64,000 nt of DNA, from contig NZ_CANMIR010000001.1 of the NCBI RefSeq assembly GCF_947498015.1, positions 1 to 64,000 of the forward strand, given 5' to 3'. The notes below the pieces were generated by a model that did not search any database, had not been told where the DNA came from, and saw nothing but the letters and a program-made list of their open reading frames with translations. Each line of letters begins with the position of its first letter. Within the stretch, counting starts at the first letter, position 1. Positions 18,690 through 27,395 of this stretch are shown in pieces. Both the position numbers and the translations under genes were made by a program. This stretch comes from an uncultured Neptuniibacter sp. (GTDB taxonomy: Bacteria; Pseudomonadota; Gammaproteobacteria; Pseudomonadales; Balneatricaceae).

Positions 18690-19163
18690 ATGGTTAAGAT
18701 CATCCTCGCGCTACTGGTTATTGGCATCATCGCTCTACTGTTTAAAAACCAGCAAACGGCAAAAAAACAGGCTGTACTGAACCTGCAAAGCGGTGAGAAC
18801 TTTCTCAGCGAGAACATGCACAAAGAGGGGGTCATAACGACAGAATCCGGTCTACAGTATCTGGTATTGGAGCAGGGTCACGGCGAAGAACATCCTAACG
18901 CCACCTCTAAAGTTAAAGTGCACTATCATGGCACCCTGCTTGATGGCACCGTGTTTGATAGTTCAGTAGACCGAGGTGAACCGATAGAGTTTGGTCTTAA
19001 TCAGGTTATTAAAGGTTGGACCGAAGGATTACAACTGATGGTAGTCGGAGAAAAGACCCGCTTTTTTATCCCTGCTGACCTGGCATATGGTAACGGTTCC
19101 GCAGGCGTGATCACGCCGGGGTCCACCCTGATCTTTGATGTTGAGCTACTGGATTTTCAATAA
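18690..19163 (+). CDS. FKBP-type peptidyl-prolyl cis-trans isomerase, membrane-anchored
   Basis: 157 residues. An N-terminal hydrophobic anchor (about 3-17) is followed by a short helix and one FKBP domain from about residue 52: [50 protein letters not shown] and [10 protein letters not shown]. The active-site residues Tyr, Asp, Phe and Trp are present. The anchor has no cleavage site, so the domain probably faces the periplasm. Divergent from the bufferin operon, 223 bp apart. Confidence 0.9.
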   Translation: MVKIILALLVIGIIALLFKNQQTAKKQAVLNLQSGENFLSENMHKEGVITTESGLQYLVLEQGHGEEHPNATSKVKVHYHGTLLDGTVFDSSVDRGEPIEFGLNQVIKGWTEGLQLMVVGEKTRFFIPADLAYGNGSAGVITPGSTLIFDVELLDFQ

Positions 19164-19177
19164 CAGTTTGCTTAAGA

Positions 19178-19261
19178 GCAATGAGGCTGTTGTGATCGAG
19201 ATAAGGTAGGTGATATCCAGAGGCTGGCACTGCCAGCCTCATTGCCCTCAGCCGGGCTGAG
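19178..19261. terminator. Nested inverted repeats between convergent genes
   Basis: GCAATGAGGCTG (19178-19189) is the complement of CAGCCTCATTGC (19234-19245). Inside, GAGGCTGGCA/TGCCAGCCTC (19220-19240) forms a perfect 21-nt palindrome that competes for the same 3' arm. A third palindrome CTCAGCC-G-GGCTGAG (19247-19261) follows. Placed between FKBP and yjdM stops, it probably ends transcription, but no U-run is present. Confidence 0.55.
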
Positions 19262-19273
19262 AGGATCTGTTTG

Positions 19274-19612
19274 TCAGGCTTTTTTCACAAACTTGGCGGT
19301 TACCATCATCTCACCGGCACCATCAACTTTACAGTCCAGCTCATGATCTTTCCCTTCAACTATTCGTCTGATCATCGCTTTGGTACCAATTTTCAGTACC
19401 AGGGAACTACCCTTCACTTTAAGATCTTTTGCCAAGGTAACCTTATCACCTGCTTCTAACAGGGTGCCGTTGGCATCTTTGACCTTCAGGCTCTCCTCTT
19501 CAGCGTCAGCCTCAGAGGGGTTCCACTCATGTGCACACTCTGGGCAGATCAGGAGTTCCTGATCCTGATAAACAAACTCTGAATTGCATTTCGGGCAGGA
19601 TGGAAGTGGCAT
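19274..19612 (-). CDS. yjdM: PhnA/YjdM-family zinc-ribbon protein
   Basis: 112 residues. An N-terminal zinc ribbon CPKCNSEF...CPECAHEW (two CxxC pairs, about residues 6-26) precedes the conserved PhnA domain [27 protein letters not shown] and TKAMIRRI. Despite the name 'alkylphosphonate utilisation', E. coli YjdM is not needed for phosphonate use. Its position beside the phn operon, on the opposite strand, is suggestive only. Confidence 0.9.
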   Translation of the reverse strand: MPLPSCPKCNSEFVYQDQELLICPECAHEWNPSEADAEEESLKVKDANGTLLEAGDKVTLAKDLKVKGSSLVLKIGTKAMIRRIVEGKDHELDCKVDGAGEMMVTAKFVKKA

Positions 19613-19770
19613 AGGGTAGTTCTTCTATAGATGATTTTGCAGTGCATGGTAATGGCAAAGCCACGTTTTGGCGAGTATTTTGCGTATTTCTATCCTCTCT
19701 ATAGGACAAAACAGATCCACCGTGTCATTTCTCATTTGAAATGAAATGGGAACTGAAAAATCAGCCGATT

Positions 19771-19815
19771 GGCTGCTTTGTGCCAAGAGCAGACCAAAAC
19801 ACTAGACCCCTTATT
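19771..19815 (+). repeat. REP-like repeat remnant, left of the phn operon
   Basis: CTGCTTTGTGCCAAGAGCAG forms a hairpin (CTGCT/AGCAG) followed by ACCAAAACACTAGAC. It matches the right half of the copy at 31555-31645 at roughly 70-75 percent by eye, including TGTGCCA, AGCAGAC and ACACTRGA. Confidence 0.5.
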
Positions 19816-19892
19816 GAACGTAACTGTTCAGAACCTAAGCAACAGAAATGCAATACAAGTTTCACAGAAGCTTAATCTTATCCGCAATCTAG

Positions 19893-19910
19893 CTGTCATA
19901 AATCCAGCCT
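19893..19910 (+). promoter_or_regulatory. Pho-box-like site upstream of phnF
   Basis: CTGTCATAAATCCAGCCT. The first direct-repeat half, CTGTCAT plus AAAT spacer, is a perfect match to the PhoB consensus; the second half (CCAGCCT) is degenerate. A -10-like TTAAAT (19923-19928) follows at 12 bp, the expected spacing for a PhoB-activated promoter. Its binding would turn on the operon under phosphate starvation. No other gene lies in 19613-19941; the repeat remnant at 19771 is the only other element seen. Confidence 0.6.
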
Positions 19911-19941
19911 AAAGTTCCCTCATTAAATTGAGGTTGTCTAG

Positions 19942-20673
19942 ATGTCTGCACTAATGATTAATCGTGGAAGTGGTTCTTTGCCTGTTTACAAACAGATTAG
20001 CGAATCCCTGCGTCAGGAAGTTCAAAACCTTTACAAAGCTGGAGATATTCTTCCAACTGAAGCTGAGTTGGCAAAACGTTACAACGTCAACCGTCACACT
20101 CTGCGTCACGCTGTGGATGAGCTAGTTGAGGATGGGTTAGTCATTCGTCAGCATGGTAAAGGCACTTTTGTTCTGGCGCCTTCTATTGATTACGTCATCG
20201 GTGCCAACACTCGTTTTACCGAAAACCTTGAGAGCCTGGGCGTTACAACTCAAAGTCGCGTCTTACGCAAACAGATCATCCCCGCTAGGGGGGGAGTCGC
20301 TGAAAAGCTTCAGATCGAAGAAGGTACAGAGGTTATTTTTCTTGAAACGTTGCGAGAAGTGGATAGCAAACCTTTCTGCATCAGTTCACATTTCCTGCCT
20401 CTGGAACAAGTCCCGGAAGTTTTCGAAAGCTACCAAAGCAGTTCCCTGCATGCATTTCTGGAAACAAAATGCTCAGTAAAAATCAAACGTACAGAAAGTC
20501 TGATCAGTGCTGTTAGCCCTCTGGCTGACGATGCTCTGCAGTTGCAAATGCCCCGCAATATGCCGGCATTGAGAGTAAAAAGTTTGAACGTGGAAATGGA
20601 TAGCCAAAAGCCAATTGAATATGTGGTAACGCGCTTTAGAGGCGATACCGCACAGTTATCAATCCAACCCTAA
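19942..20673 (+). CDS. phnF: GntR-family transcriptional regulator PhnF
   Basis: 243 residues. The N-terminal winged helix (about 10-75) has LPTEAELAKRYNVNRHTLRHAVDELVEDGLVIRQHGKGTFVL. The C-terminal UTRA effector domain runs from about 95 to 240. PhnF usually represses phosphonate genes and responds to a phosphonate-related ligand. It is the first gene of the operon, with GAGG 8 nt before the ATG, and is followed by phnD after 28 bp. Confidence 0.92.
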   Translation: MSALMINRGSGSLPVYKQISESLRQEVQNLYKAGDILPTEAELAKRYNVNRHTLRHAVDELVEDGLVIRQHGKGTFVLAPSIDYVIGANTRFTENLESLGVTTQSRVLRKQIIPARGGVAEKLQIEEGTEVIFLETLREVDSKPFCISSHFLPLEQVPEVFESYQSSSLHAFLETKCSVKIKRTESLISAVSPLADDALQLQMPRNMPALRVKSLNVEMDSQKPIEYVVTRFRGDTAQLSIQP

Positions 20674-20701
20674 AGCATTACCTAACTGTCGAGGAAACGT
20701 A

Positions 20702-21622
20702 ATGAAATTTAGCAAACTGATTACTGCGGGTATCTCCGCACTAATTCTATCAAACACGACTATCGCTGCAAATTTACCAGATGGTTCAAAAGAAAACCCA
20801 CTACGTGTATTGATGGTTCCAGCAGATACTGGCACCAACGATATTACTGCGGACTATGCGCCTGTTTTTAACGGTATTACTAAGAACTACGGCATTCACT
20901 TCGAACTTCGTGCAGGTGCAAGCTATGCAGCAGTTGTAGAGGGTATGTGTAACGATCAGGCAGATATCGCTTGGTACGGCGCTGTTACTTTTGGTCAGGC
21001 TAATGAGAAATGTGGTGTTGATCTGCTGGCCGTTGACGTTAAGAAAGGTAATGCATCTTACCATTCCGGTATTTTTGTTCGTAAAGACAGCGGTATCGAA
21101 AGCATTGCTGACCTGAAAGGAAAAGGCATGGCGTTTGGTAGCCCGAACTCTACATCATCTTTCAATTTTCCTGTTGCGATGCTGATCGCTGATGGCGTAG
21201 ATCCAGTTAAAGATCTGTCCAAAGTAATCATTGCAGGCTCTCACTCTGCTTCTATCGCTGCTCTTGCAGAAGGTAAAGTTGATGCAGCAGCTGCGTCATA
21301 CAACTCTTTTGGTAAAGCGGTTAAGAAAGGCGCTATTGATCCGGAAAACTTCAAACCTCTGGCTAAGTCCCAGCCAATTCCAAACCCTCCTCTGGCCATG
21401 AACAAAGGCCTACCTGCAGAGATGAAAGCTAAGCTGCGCAAAGCTTTCGGTGAGATTCACACGAAGATAGACCCAGCCAAAATTCGTGGTTATGGCGGTA
21501 AAAAAGTAGACAGCTACGACACGAATTTTGACGTTCAGAAAATCTTCGATGCACTGAGCAAACTGTCTGCTGTAACGAAAGAAGTTAAAGCAGAAATGAT
21601 CGACAAAGCCGGTCAGCGTTAA
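20702..21622 (+). CDS. phnD: Phosphonate ABC transporter, substrate-binding protein PhnD
   Basis: 306-residue periplasmic binding protein. A signal peptide MKFSKLITAGISALILSNTT with cleavage near AANLP precedes the PhnD domain: LRVLMVPADTGTND, YGIHFELRAGASYAAVVEGM, DIAWYGAVTFGQA and KGKGMAFGSPNSTSSFNFP. Captures phosphonates for PhnCE import. The site GAGGAAA precedes the start. A strong hairpin follows the stop, common after binding-protein genes to raise their level. Confidence 0.95.
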   Translation: MKFSKLITAGISALILSNTTIAANLPDGSKENPLRVLMVPADTGTNDITADYAPVFNGITKNYGIHFELRAGASYAAVVEGMCNDQADIAWYGAVTFGQANEKCGVDLLAVDVKKGNASYHSGIFVRKDSGIESIADLKGKGMAFGSPNSTSSFNFPVAMLIADGVDPVKDLSKVIIAGSHSASIAALAEGKVDAAAASYNSFGKAVKKGAIDPENFKPLAKSQPIPNPPLAMNKGLPAEMKAKLRKAFGEIHTKIDPAKIRGYGGKKVDSYDTNFDVQKIFDALSKLSAVTKEVKAEMIDKAGQR

Positions 21623-21651
21623 TCGCTCATAGCACCCTGCAAGTAACAACA

Positions 21652-21673
21652 CAGGGGGTATTAAAACCCCCTG
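21652..21673 (+). terminator. Intra-operon hairpin after phnD
   Basis: CAGGGGGT/ACCCCCTG, 8-bp stem with ATTAAA loop, 29 nt past the phnD stop and 24 nt before phnC. No U-run. It likely acts as an RNA stabiliser or partial attenuator giving more PhnD than PhnC/E. Confidence 0.65.
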
Positions 21674-21697
21674 AATTAACTCTTGTGAGAATTTAGA

Positions 21698-22474
21698 ATG
21701 CTTCAGTTTAACTCTGTATCCCGCGTATTTGATGACGGTACACGTGCTGTAAATAACGTCAGCTTACGCGTAGAAAAAGGTGAATTTTGTGTTCTCCTTG
21801 GCCCGTCAGGTGCGGGAAAAACCACTCTGATGAATATGGTCAACGGCGTTGTCATACCAGACAGCGGAGATCTGAGTATCGGTGGCGTAAATCTCAGCCG
21901 TAAAACCCGAAGTGCGATTCAGCGCAAAGTGGGAATGATCCACCAGCAACTGAACCTGATCCCACGCCTGTCTGTTCTGCATAACGTGCTGACTGGAATT
22001 CTCCCACAAGCTGGCTTTCTCAGCAGCCTGATCAAAATATTCCCGCAGGAACAACAGCGCAAAGCTTGCCAGTTACTTCATGAAGTAGGCTTAGAAGAGA
22101 GGCATCTTTACCGCCGAGCATCCAACTTGTCCGGTGGTCAACAGCAGCGTGTCGCTATTGCCCGGGCATTTATGTCCAGCCCTGAAGTCGTGCTTGCCGA
22201 TGAACCGGTTGCCAGCCTTGATCCTGCAATGAGCAGAAGCGTTTTGCAGAGTTTGAAATCCGCAGCTCAACATCATGATGTAGCGGTATTGTGCACATTA
22301 CACCAGATGGATTATGCCCTTGAGTTTGCCGATCGCATCATTGCGTTACGTGCAGGAGAGGTCTTTTTTGACGGTCGCCCGGACCAGATGGATAAAGCCA
22401 CTCAGGAAGAACTGTATAAGTTGGCGAAGCCTACTCAGCCAAATGCTGACAATGCAGAGCAGGTGGCCGCATGA
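21698..22474 (+). CDS. phnC: Phosphonate ABC transporter, ATP-binding protein PhnC
   Basis: 258 residues, cytoplasmic ATPase of the importer. Walker A GPSGAGKTTLM (about 36), Q-loop HQQLNLIPRLS, signature LSGGQQQRVAIARAF, Walker B EVVLADEPVASLD, and H-loop CTLHQMDYAL. Matches PhnC length. It overlaps phnE by 4 bp (ATGA). Confidence 0.95.
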   Translation: MLQFNSVSRVFDDGTRAVNNVSLRVEKGEFCVLLGPSGAGKTTLMNMVNGVVIPDSGDLSIGGVNLSRKTRSAIQRKVGMIHQQLNLIPRLSVLHNVLTGILPQAGFLSSLIKIFPQEQQRKACQLLHEVGLEERHLYRRASNLSGGQQQRVAIARAFMSSPEVVLADEPVASLDPAMSRSVLQSLKSAAQHHDVAVLCTLHQMDYALEFADRIIALRAGEVFFDGRPDQMDKATQEELYKLAKPTQPNADNAEQVAA

Positions 22475-23466
22475 ATAACGTGACAAACCGTTCCTGGGAA
22501 CAGTGGGAGCTTCACCGGGCCATCACCCCTAAAAAAATCTTAATTGCATTCGTTGCGATGATCCTGCTTTCCTTCTCAGCTCACAACACCGAGATGGATA
22601 AAGCCTTTATGGAAACCGTTAAAGCGGGATTGTCTGTTTTCGGAATTGGTGAATCACAGGTACTGGATGGTGCGGTTAGGTTTGGTGGCAAAGCTTTTCC
22701 ACTGCAGATTTCTCAGCAAACAGATGTGAACCGCCTGGAAGATTATGATCCTGATAATCTACCCTGGTTCTCGTATGTCGAAGTACTGGAAAACCGTGAA
22801 TACGACGCTTTAACGGATTCCTGGACTGTAGAAGAAACCGAGTTTCTGATTGAACCAATAGGTTACCTCACCCGTGTACTAAGCAAGATGTGGGAAACCA
22901 TTGAGATGGGTTTCTGGGGCACGCTGATCTCTGTCATGATTTCCTTACCTCTTGGCATTCTTTCCAGCCGCAATTACACCCCTCATAAACTGGTTTACAC
23001 CCTTGCACGTGGAATTTTAAGTTTTCATCGTGCTATGCCAGAACTGATTGTCGCCCTGTTTTTGGTACTGATGTACGGCTTCGGCCCAATCGCTGGTGTT
23101 CTGGCATTGGCGATTCACACCAGCGGTGTACTGGGTAAGTTTTTTGCCGACGAAATTGAAAACGCCCCACCAGGCCCACAAACAGCCCTTGCTGCATCGG
23201 GTGCCAACTCAATGAAAGTGCTGCGTTACGCAGTGCTACCTCATGTGCTTCCGGCTTGGATCGCTTACGTTCAATACATTTTCGAGCGCAACATTCGTAC
23301 CGCAACAGTGCTCGGTATTGTGGGAGCAGGCGGTATAGGCATGGAGCTCAAGGGGCGTTGGGACCTGTTCGATTATGGTCATGTATCCACCATCTTACTG
23401 GTGATTTTTATCACAGTGATCATTCTCGAAATTTTTTCCCAGAAGTTGAGAAATAAGACGTTGTAA
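22471..23466 (+). CDS. phnE: Phosphonate ABC transporter permease PhnE, with extended periplasmic loop
   Basis: 331 residues, longer than the roughly 260-280 of typical PhnE. TM1 is at about 20-40, then a polar region of about 95 residues (to residue 138, including LQISQQTDVNRLEDYDPDNL), and then the BPD transport domain with TM helices from about 145. The EAA-like loop is seen in AASGANSMKVLRYAVLPHVLP, and the end has ATVLGIVGAGGIGMELKGR. The extra loop may contact PhnD (inference). Confidence 0.93.
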   Translation: MNNVTNRSWEQWELHRAITPKKILIAFVAMILLSFSAHNTEMDKAFMETVKAGLSVFGIGESQVLDGAVRFGGKAFPLQISQQTDVNRLEDYDPDNLPWFSYVEVLENREYDALTDSWTVEETEFLIEPIGYLTRVLSKMWETIEMGFWGTLISVMISLPLGILSSRNYTPHKLVYTLARGILSFHRAMPELIVALFLVLMYGFGPIAGVLALAIHTSGVLGKFFADEIENAPPGPQTALAASGANSMKVLRYAVLPHVLPAWIAYVQYIFERNIRTATVLGIVGAGGIGMELKGRWDLFDYGHVSTILLVIFITVIILEIFSQKLRNKTL

Positions 23467-23518
23467 CCCTAACTCCCCCGTTTGTTTTGCATCCGGGCTT
23501 ATATAGACATCTACAACA

Positions 23519-23983
23519 ATGACTGAATTAGAACGTGAAGAGTGGATCAGCGTACTTAACCTCGTACCTGATGAAGCACTAAGGGCAGTGATAGATAACT
23601 TTCCAGCAGACTGGATTATCAAACCCAAAGCTCTGCCACAGGCTGGCCTTGGCTTATTAAAAATGCGAGACAGCGCCTTGGGAGAGCCATTTTATCTGGG
23701 TGAATTTCCGCTATCCACCTGCTGGTTATCCATTAGCACTCAGGATGGAAAAACCGCAGAAGGTGCAGCCCTGATCATGGATGACCGTATTGAACAGGCT
23801 GAACAACTGGCCATTTGTGATGCGGTTCTCTCTGCGAAATTACCGGGTTGGGAATCTGTTGCACAGCTTGTATCTCTGGGTGCCGAACGTAAACAGATTA
23901 TCGAAAAGGAACGCAAAGCTATTCTGGCACGTACCCGGGTGGATTTTTCATTGTTAGATGACGCCGGAGACGATGATGCTTGA
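23519..23983 (+). CDS. phnG: C-P lyase subunit PhnG
   Basis: 154 residues. Member of the PhnGHIJ core complex that, with PhnK and PhnL, converts phosphonate and ATP into ribose-1-phosphonate-5-triphosphate and then cleaves the C-P bond. Conserved family features are GLLKMRDSALGEPFYLGEFPLS and KTAEGAALIMDD. No clear ribosome binding site precedes the ATG; it starts 52 bp after phnE. Its end overlaps phnH. Confidence 0.92.
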   Translation: MTELEREEWISVLNLVPDEALRAVIDNFPADWIIKPKALPQAGLGLLKMRDSALGEPFYLGEFPLSTCWLSISTQDGKTAEGAALIMDDRIEQAEQLAICDAVLSAKLPGWESVAQLVSLGAERKQIIEKERKAILARTRVDFSLLDDAGDDDA

Positions 23984-24530
23984 GTTAGCCTCCATCTGGA
24001 AACCTGAAGTGCAGCAACAAAATTACAGATCCATTCTGGAAGCAATGTCGCGCCCCGGCCGCATTCAGAACATCACGTTTTCACAGAGTGATTCCGATGC
24101 TATGACAGCCATTCTGGCAACATTACTGGATGGCGAAGTATCACTGAGCGACCCGGACAAACTGTTAAATATTGATGACTGGCCGATGCTACAAGCCACT
24201 AAAGCTGAACCAGACTGTGCTGACTACATTGTCTGTAAAGGCAGCAGCTCGCCAGACTTTGAACCTAAGCAGGGAACGCTCTCCAGCCCTGAATATTCTG
24301 CAACGCTGCTGTTACAAGTTGAATCATTAACATCAGGTTCTTCAAAAATACGATTACAAGGTCCGGGGATTGAGACCTCTGAGGAAGTTTCTATATCGGG
24401 TCTTAGTGATGACTGGCTCACCAGACGGGAGGATTGGGTTTACGCCTTCCCTCTTGGGGTCGACATGATTCTGGTAGCTCAGGACATGATTCTTGCCCTG
24501 CCTCGTACAACACGATTGGAGGTGATCTGA
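23976..24530 (+). CDS. phnH: C-P lyase subunit PhnH
   Basis: 184 residues. PhnH dimer subunit of the C-P lyase core, without catalytic residues. Family features are NYRSILEAMSRPGRIQNI, a C-terminal region with GPGIE, and PLGVDMILVAQDMILALPRTTRLE. ATG 23976 is chosen because GGAG lies 6 nt upstream; ATG 23973 and 23958 are also in frame. Overlaps phnG by 8 bp and touches phnI by 1 bp. Confidence 0.92.
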   Translation: MLELASIWKPEVQQQNYRSILEAMSRPGRIQNITFSQSDSDAMTAILATLLDGEVSLSDPDKLLNIDDWPMLQATKAEPDCADYIVCKGSSSPDFEPKQGTLSSPEYSATLLLQVESLTSGSSKIRLQGPGIETSEEVSISGLSDDWLTRREDWVYAFPLGVDMILVAQDMILALPRTTRLEVI

Positions 24531-25636
24531 TGGGTTATGTAGCCATTAAAGGTGGGCGAGATGCTATCGAAGGTAGTAAAACAGCTTTCGATTTTCTTCG
24601 TACTCAACAGGCCGAAAACGAACAACCTCTGCAAGCAGGAGCTATCGAAAATCAGTTGCGTTTACTGCATAGCAGAGTGATTTCTGAGGGCGGTTTATAC
24701 CACCCGGAACTGGCTTCTCTGGCTATTAAGCAGGCGCAAGGGGATTCCCTTGAAGCCGCATTTATCCTACGTGCACACCGCTCTACTGTACCTCGCATTG
24801 CAGAAACAGAAGCGTTGGACACATCTAAGATGCGGGTTACAAGACGTATTTCGTCTGCGTTTAAAGATATTCCAGGCGGTCAGATGCTGGGGGCCGCCAC
24901 AGACTATCACCTGCGTCTATTTAAAATGGAGCTATTAAACGAGTCGCCTGAAGCATTCCGTGCGGTAAGTAAGCAATGGATGGATGAACTGGATCTGGAC
25001 ACCATTCCAGACAGTTTCCCGAAAGTGGTTGAGGTGTTGCGAAACGAAAATCTGCTCGCCCCTATAAAACAATCACGCCATGATCAGGTGCCCTTTGATA
25101 TCACCCGTGAACCGCTGGTTTTGCCACTGCCACGTTCAGCTGCACTTGCAACCATGGCACGTGGTGAGCAGGGAGGTTTGTTATCAATCGCCTATTCCAA
25201 CATGCGCGGTTACGGTGATATCCACCCAACGGTGGCTGAACTTCGCGTAGGGTATGTGCCAGTCATGCTGCCTCATCCAATTACAGGTAAACCGATGGAA
25301 GTCGGCGAAGTGCAAGTGACTGAATGCGAGGTCGTCGCTATGTACGAAGAGCAGGATGGCAAACCCATGTTTACGCTTGGTTACGGTGCCTGCTTCGGAC
25401 ATAACGAAGTGAAAGCGATCAGCATGGCTATTTTGGATCGAGCCCTACAGAAAGGTGAGCAGCACGGTCCATCCCACCCATCTGAAGATGCGGAATTTGT
25501 ATTACTCCACGTAGATGGCATCGACTCCATGGGCTTCTGTAGCCACTACAAAATGCCCCATTACGTCACATTCCAGTCCGATATGGACAGACTGCGTACG
25601 ACACAGGATAAACAAGCTCAGGAGGAAGCCAAATGA
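24530..25636 (+). CDS. phnI: C-P lyase subunit PhnI
   Basis: 368 residues. PhnI is a nucleosidase-like subunit that, with PhnGHL, forms the ribosyl phosphonate from ATP and substrate. It starts MGYVAIKGGRDAIE with GGAGGTG 6 nt upstream, and shows MRVTRRISSAFKDIPGGQMLGAA, YSNMRGYGDIHPTVAELRVG and the histidine-rich HVDGIDSMGFCSHYKMPHYVTFQ. A longer frame from 24434 overlaps phnH and is rejected. Confidence 0.95.
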   Translation: MGYVAIKGGRDAIEGSKTAFDFLRTQQAENEQPLQAGAIENQLRLLHSRVISEGGLYHPELASLAIKQAQGDSLEAAFILRAHRSTVPRIAETEALDTSKMRVTRRISSAFKDIPGGQMLGAATDYHLRLFKMELLNESPEAFRAVSKQWMDELDLDTIPDSFPKVVEVLRNENLLAPIKQSRHDQVPFDITREPLVLPLPRSAALATMARGEQGGLLSIAYSNMRGYGDIHPTVAELRVGYVPVMLPHPITGKPMEVGEVQVTECEVVAMYEEQDGKPMFTLGYGACFGHNEVKAISMAILDRALQKGEQHGPSHPSEDAEFVLLHVDGIDSMGFCSHYKMPHYVTFQSDMDRLRTTQDKQAQEEAK

Positions 25637-26562
25637 GCTCCCAGCAACAATTCGGCTTTCTCGATGAACACGCCAAGAAAGAGATTCGTCGTACAGCGTT
25701 AAAAGCAGTTGCCATCCCAGGTTATCAGGTTCCCTACTCTAGCCGCGAAATGCCGATGGGGCGCGGATTTGGTACCGGCGGTTTGCAGCTGACACTGGCG
25801 CTGATCGGCAAAGGTGAAACCTTAAAAGTCATCGATCAGGGCGCTGATGACTCGGTAAATGCGGTAAATCTGCGTGACTTTATTCAGATGACTTGTCCCG
25901 GCATTGATACCACTTCCTTTACTGAAGAAGCGGACCTGATTCAATCCCGTCACCGTATTCCGGAAAAACCACTGCGCGAAGATCAGCTGCTGGTACTGCA
26001 GGTGCCTTACCCAGATGCATTGGTGATCGTTGAATCGTCTGAAGCGAAACGTAAAGTGCTTCACGGTGAAGCAGATTATTCACGCCTGCTGGTCAAGTTG
26101 TACGAAGATATCGTCAAATTTAAAGAGATCACTATCGCACATCGCTATCCAACACGAATTAATAATCACTATGTGATAGACCCTTCACCGATACCCCGTT
26201 GGGATGTGCCTAAACTGCACAATTCCAAAGCGCTTACGCTACTTGGTGCGGGTCGGGAAAAGAAGATCTATGCAGTCCCACCTTATACCCAAGCAATCCC
26301 GTTGGCGTTTGAAGATATGCCGTTCAGGGTAGAAAACTTTGACGATGAAAACGGTCAGCGCCGGGCCTGTGAACGTTGCGGCTGTACTGACAGTTTTCTG
26401 GATGAATACATCGACTCTGAAACCGGAAATAAGATCTATCGCTGTTCAGACTCAGACTGGTGTGAAGAGCAGATGGGCTTCCCCCGTTCTGACACTGCTG
26501 ACTACCTTCCAGAAACCACCGTTACAAATGTGAAAAGTTCTAAGGAGTTGGTTAATGCGTAA
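25633..26562 (+). CDS. phnJ: Radical SAM C-P lyase PhnJ
   Basis: 309 residues. Cleaves the carbon-phosphorus bond of ribose-1-phosphonate-5-phosphate, giving the alkane (methane from methylphosphonate) and a cyclic phosphate. Cysteines 246, 249, 271 and 277 fit the Cx2Cx21Cx5C pattern of PhnJ that holds the 4Fe-4S cluster and catalytic thiol. N-terminal VPYSSREMPMGRGFGTGGLQ is conserved. Overlaps phnI by 4 bp and phnK by 8 bp. Confidence 0.97.
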   Translation: MSSQQQFGFLDEHAKKEIRRTALKAVAIPGYQVPYSSREMPMGRGFGTGGLQLTLALIGKGETLKVIDQGADDSVNAVNLRDFIQMTCPGIDTTSFTEEADLIQSRHRIPEKPLREDQLLVLQVPYPDALVIVESSEAKRKVLHGEADYSRLLVKLYEDIVKFKEITIAHRYPTRINNHYVIDPSPIPRWDVPKLHNSKALTLLGAGREKKIYAVPPYTQAIPLAFEDMPFRVENFDDENGQRRACERCGCTDSFLDEYIDSETGNKIYRCSDSDWCEEQMGFPRSDTADYLPETTVTNVKSSKELVNA

Positions 26563-27385
26563 GGTACTTGAAGTCAGCAGGCTATCAAAAATCTATGGTC
26601 CGGGTTGTCCATCCTGCATTGAAAAAACCGGACCTGAATACGAAACCAATATCTGTCCGGACTGTAACAGCGTGGTAGCGGCTCATGATATGTCATTTGA
26701 TCTCTATCAAGGGGAAATTCTGGGCATTATGGGCGAATCCGGTTCGGGTAAATCAACTGCGGTTAAATGTCTGTTCTTCGATCAGGAACCCACTTCTGGC
26801 TCCGCTACATTTTATGATCAGGGCCAGACACATTCCTTGTTTGATCTAAATAAGGCACAGCAACGCCGCTTATCCAACCATCGCTTTGGCATGGTTTATC
26901 AAAACCCTCATCTGGGACTGAACTTTGATATTACCGCAGGCGGCAATATCGCAGAACGCTTGCTAATGTCAGGGCTGGATCACTACGGCGACATCCGCGA
27001 ACGAGCCATTGAACTGCTCGCACGTACCGAAGTGCTGACCCAACGTATGGATGAGCTACCCAGAAACTTTTCTGGCGGTATGCAGCAGCGCGTTCAGATT
27101 GCCAAAGCGCTGGCAACCAACCCTCCTCTCCTATTTCTGGATGAGGTAACAACGGGGTTGGACCTGTCTGTACAAGCCGCCATTCTTGACCTGATTCTTG
27201 AGATCCAGCAGCAGGAAAAAACCTCAATGATTGTGGTGACCCATGATCTTGGGGTCATTCGTTTACTCGCTGACCGTACTCTGGTGATGAAATACGGCCG
27301 TGTCATAGAGTCTGGATTAACCGATCAAATTCTTGAAGACCCTCAGCACGCCTACACCCAGCGTCTTGTTGCGTCGGCGTTGTAA
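26555..27385 (+). CDS. phnK: C-P lyase ATP-binding subunit PhnK
   Basis: 276 residues. ABC-type ATPase that docks on the PhnGHIJ core. After the opening VSRLSKIYGPGCPSC it has the PhnK-specific cysteine-rich insert (CPSC...CPDC, about residues 18-38), Walker A GESGSGKST, Q-loop YQNPHLGLN, signature NFSGGMQQRVQIAKAL and Walker B PLLFLDEVTTGLD. Confidence 0.95.
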   Translation: MRKVLEVSRLSKIYGPGCPSCIEKTGPEYETNICPDCNSVVAAHDMSFDLYQGEILGIMGESGSGKSTAVKCLFFDQEPTSGSATFYDQGQTHSLFDLNKAQQRRLSNHRFGMVYQNPHLGLNFDITAGGNIAERLLMSGLDHYGDIRERAIELLARTEVLTQRMDELPRNFSGGMQQRVQIAKALATNPPLLFLDEVTTGLDLSVQAAILDLILEIQQQEKTSMIVVTHDLGVIRLLADRTLVMKYGRVIESGLTDQILEDPQHAYTQRLVASAL

Positions 27386-27395
27386 GGAGCAGATG

